Source of the DNA: Bordetella parapertussis
GTDB lineage: Bacteria > Pseudomonadota > Gammaproteobacteria > Burkholderiales > Burkholderiaceae_B
Assembly (NCBI GenBank): GCA_945872285.1
Contig: CAMBZR010000008.1
Location: forward strand, 1-64,000
Reading direction: 5' to 3'
Length of the DNA stretch: 64,000 bases
The translations under genes and the position numbers were made by a program. The notes beneath the pieces were generated by a model that saw nothing but the letters and a program-made list of their open reading frames with translations, searched no databases and had not been told where the DNA came from. Shown here one piece after another: positions 63,347 to 64,000 of the stretch (its first letter is position 1; the number at the start of each line of letters is the position of its first letter).

Positions 63347-64000
63347 TTAGCGCATTTGTGTGCCGCCGTTGACATCCATGATCGCACCCGACACAAAACT
63401 TGCCGCGGGCGAGCACAGGTAAGTCAGCATGCCTGCAATCTCTTCGGGCTCGCCTAAGCGGTGCATGGGGTATTCGCTGCCGTTATAGCCTTGACCGGTG
63501 GTCATGCCCGTATCAATAGGGCCAGGTGCGACGGCATTAATGCACACATGGTGAGGCGCCGCACGTTGCGCAAACCAGCGCACCAAGGCGTGAACGCTAC
63601 CCTTTGAGGCGCTGTAATGCGGGCCGGCCCGTAACCCGCCGGTCCAGCCTGCGATTGAGCCACAGAGCGCGATACGCCCGTGCTTGCGCGCTATCATGCC
63701 GGGCAACACCGCGCGCACAAGATTAATCGGCCCCAACACGTTGACCTGCATCACGCGCATAAAAGCGGTTTCGTTCCAGTCGGGCGCTAACCAGTCGTCC
63801 TCGAAGGGACAGATGCCGGCGGTGTCAGCCAACGCGGTAAATGGTTTGTGTCGACGCACTAAACTTTCAACCGCGTCGCGCTTTGTCACGTCGCAGACTT
63901 CGACGGCGACTGAGCCTTTGAGCGTATGCGCAAGCGCTTCGAGCTTGGCGACCGGGCCGATATCCGTCAAGACGAGTGACGCACCCAGCTGGCTGCACAG
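63347..64000 (-). CDS. Short-chain dehydrogenase/reductase, partial (runs off right edge)
   Basis: The 217 C-terminal residues of a classical SDR; the frame is open to the window edge, so the NAD-binding glycine motif lies outside. Present: the start of the second strand (SLVLTDIGPVAK), the DV segment (VEVCDVTKRDAV), ADTAG in place of NNAG, NVLGPINL, the active site GSIAGWTGG and YSASKGSVHALV, APGPIDTGM and the end SGAIMDVNGGTQM. It is upstream of, and on the same strand as, nadC, 121 bases away; the inverted repeat lies between. Substrate unknown. Confidence 0.9.
   Translation of the reverse strand: MCSQLGASLVLTDIGPVAKLEALAHTLKGSVAVEVCDVTKRDAVESLVRRHKPFTALADTAGICPFEDDWLAPDWNETAFMRVMQVNVLGPINLVRAVLPGMIARKHGRIALCGSIAGWTGGLRAGPHYSASKGSVHALVRWFAQRAAPHHVCINAVAPGPIDTGMTTGQGYNGSEYPMHRLGEPEEIAGMLTYLCSPAASFVSGAIMDVNGGTQMR

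Overview
The window reads as an ordinary chromosomal stretch of a betaproteobacterium, most likely Burkholderiales and probably Alcaligenaceae-like. The gene orders point there: PP0621-family gene next to ampD, a YpjD/CcsA-like gene divergent from ffh, thiS next to trmB, TPR protein-lolB-ispE-tRNA-Gln-prs-rplY-pth-ychF, apbC next to dcd, many TctC/TctA/TctB and TRAP genes, and coq7. I see no plasmid, phage, insertion sequence, rRNA operon or CRISPR array. Three tRNAs (Leu-CAA, Gly-CCC, Gln-TTG) are present.

Layout. 1-1.1 kb: cut-off dockerin-like lipoprotein gene, a 580-base gap and tRNA-Leu. 1.2-9.5 kb: MmgE/PrpD protein, heat-shock chaperone htpG behind a sigma-32-type promoter, ampD, PP0621 protein, cytochrome-assembly-like membrane protein, ffh, trmB, thiS (thiG is not beside it), tRNA-Gly, a small secreted protein. 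9.5-18.5 kb: metG, a split chromate transporter with a small membrane protein, apbC, dcd, an Orn/Lys/Arg decarboxylase and a HI0933-type flavoprotein. 18.5-23.4 kb: glycine cleavage operon gcvTHP under a tandem glycine riboswitch. 23.4-28 kb: YdgA/DUF945 protein, folA, thyA, OsmC protein, coq7. 28.0-28.3 kb: an intergenic transcription unit with promoter, three hairpins and a strong terminator, probably an unannotated small RNA. 28.4-33.8 kb: UDP-sugar dehydrogenase and epimerase (TviB/TviC type), facing pgi and a phosphomannomutase gene. 34-47.3 kb: glycolate-oxidase-like FAD enzyme, fumarylacetoacetase, mutM, TPR protein, lolB, ispE, tRNA-Gln, prs, rplY, pth, a CPBP membrane protein, an acyl-CoA-synthetase-like enzyme and ychF.

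47.5-64 kb is the more accessory part. It holds a large secreted FG-GAP protein with a barrel-like C-terminus, a truncated antitoxin remnant and a YghU-type GST. A same-strand block follows: TRAP transporter, Ldh2-family 2-hydroxyacid dehydrogenase, tripartite tricarboxylate transporter tctBAC and a benzoylformate-decarboxylase-like ThDP enzyme. This looks like uptake and breakdown of an unidentified 2-hydroxy or 2-oxo acid. Opposite it lies nadC followed after 11 bases by a gene that fuses a PhnN ribose-1,5-bisphosphate kinase domain to a phosphorylase with AMP-phosphorylase-type active-site motifs. If both halves work as their motifs suggest, the protein would turn a nucleoside monophosphate into free base plus PRPP, the substrate NadC consumes. 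With a perfect inverted repeat upstream of nadC, this is the most interesting system in the window; the 28.1 kb small RNA candidate is second. The right edge cuts an SDR gene.
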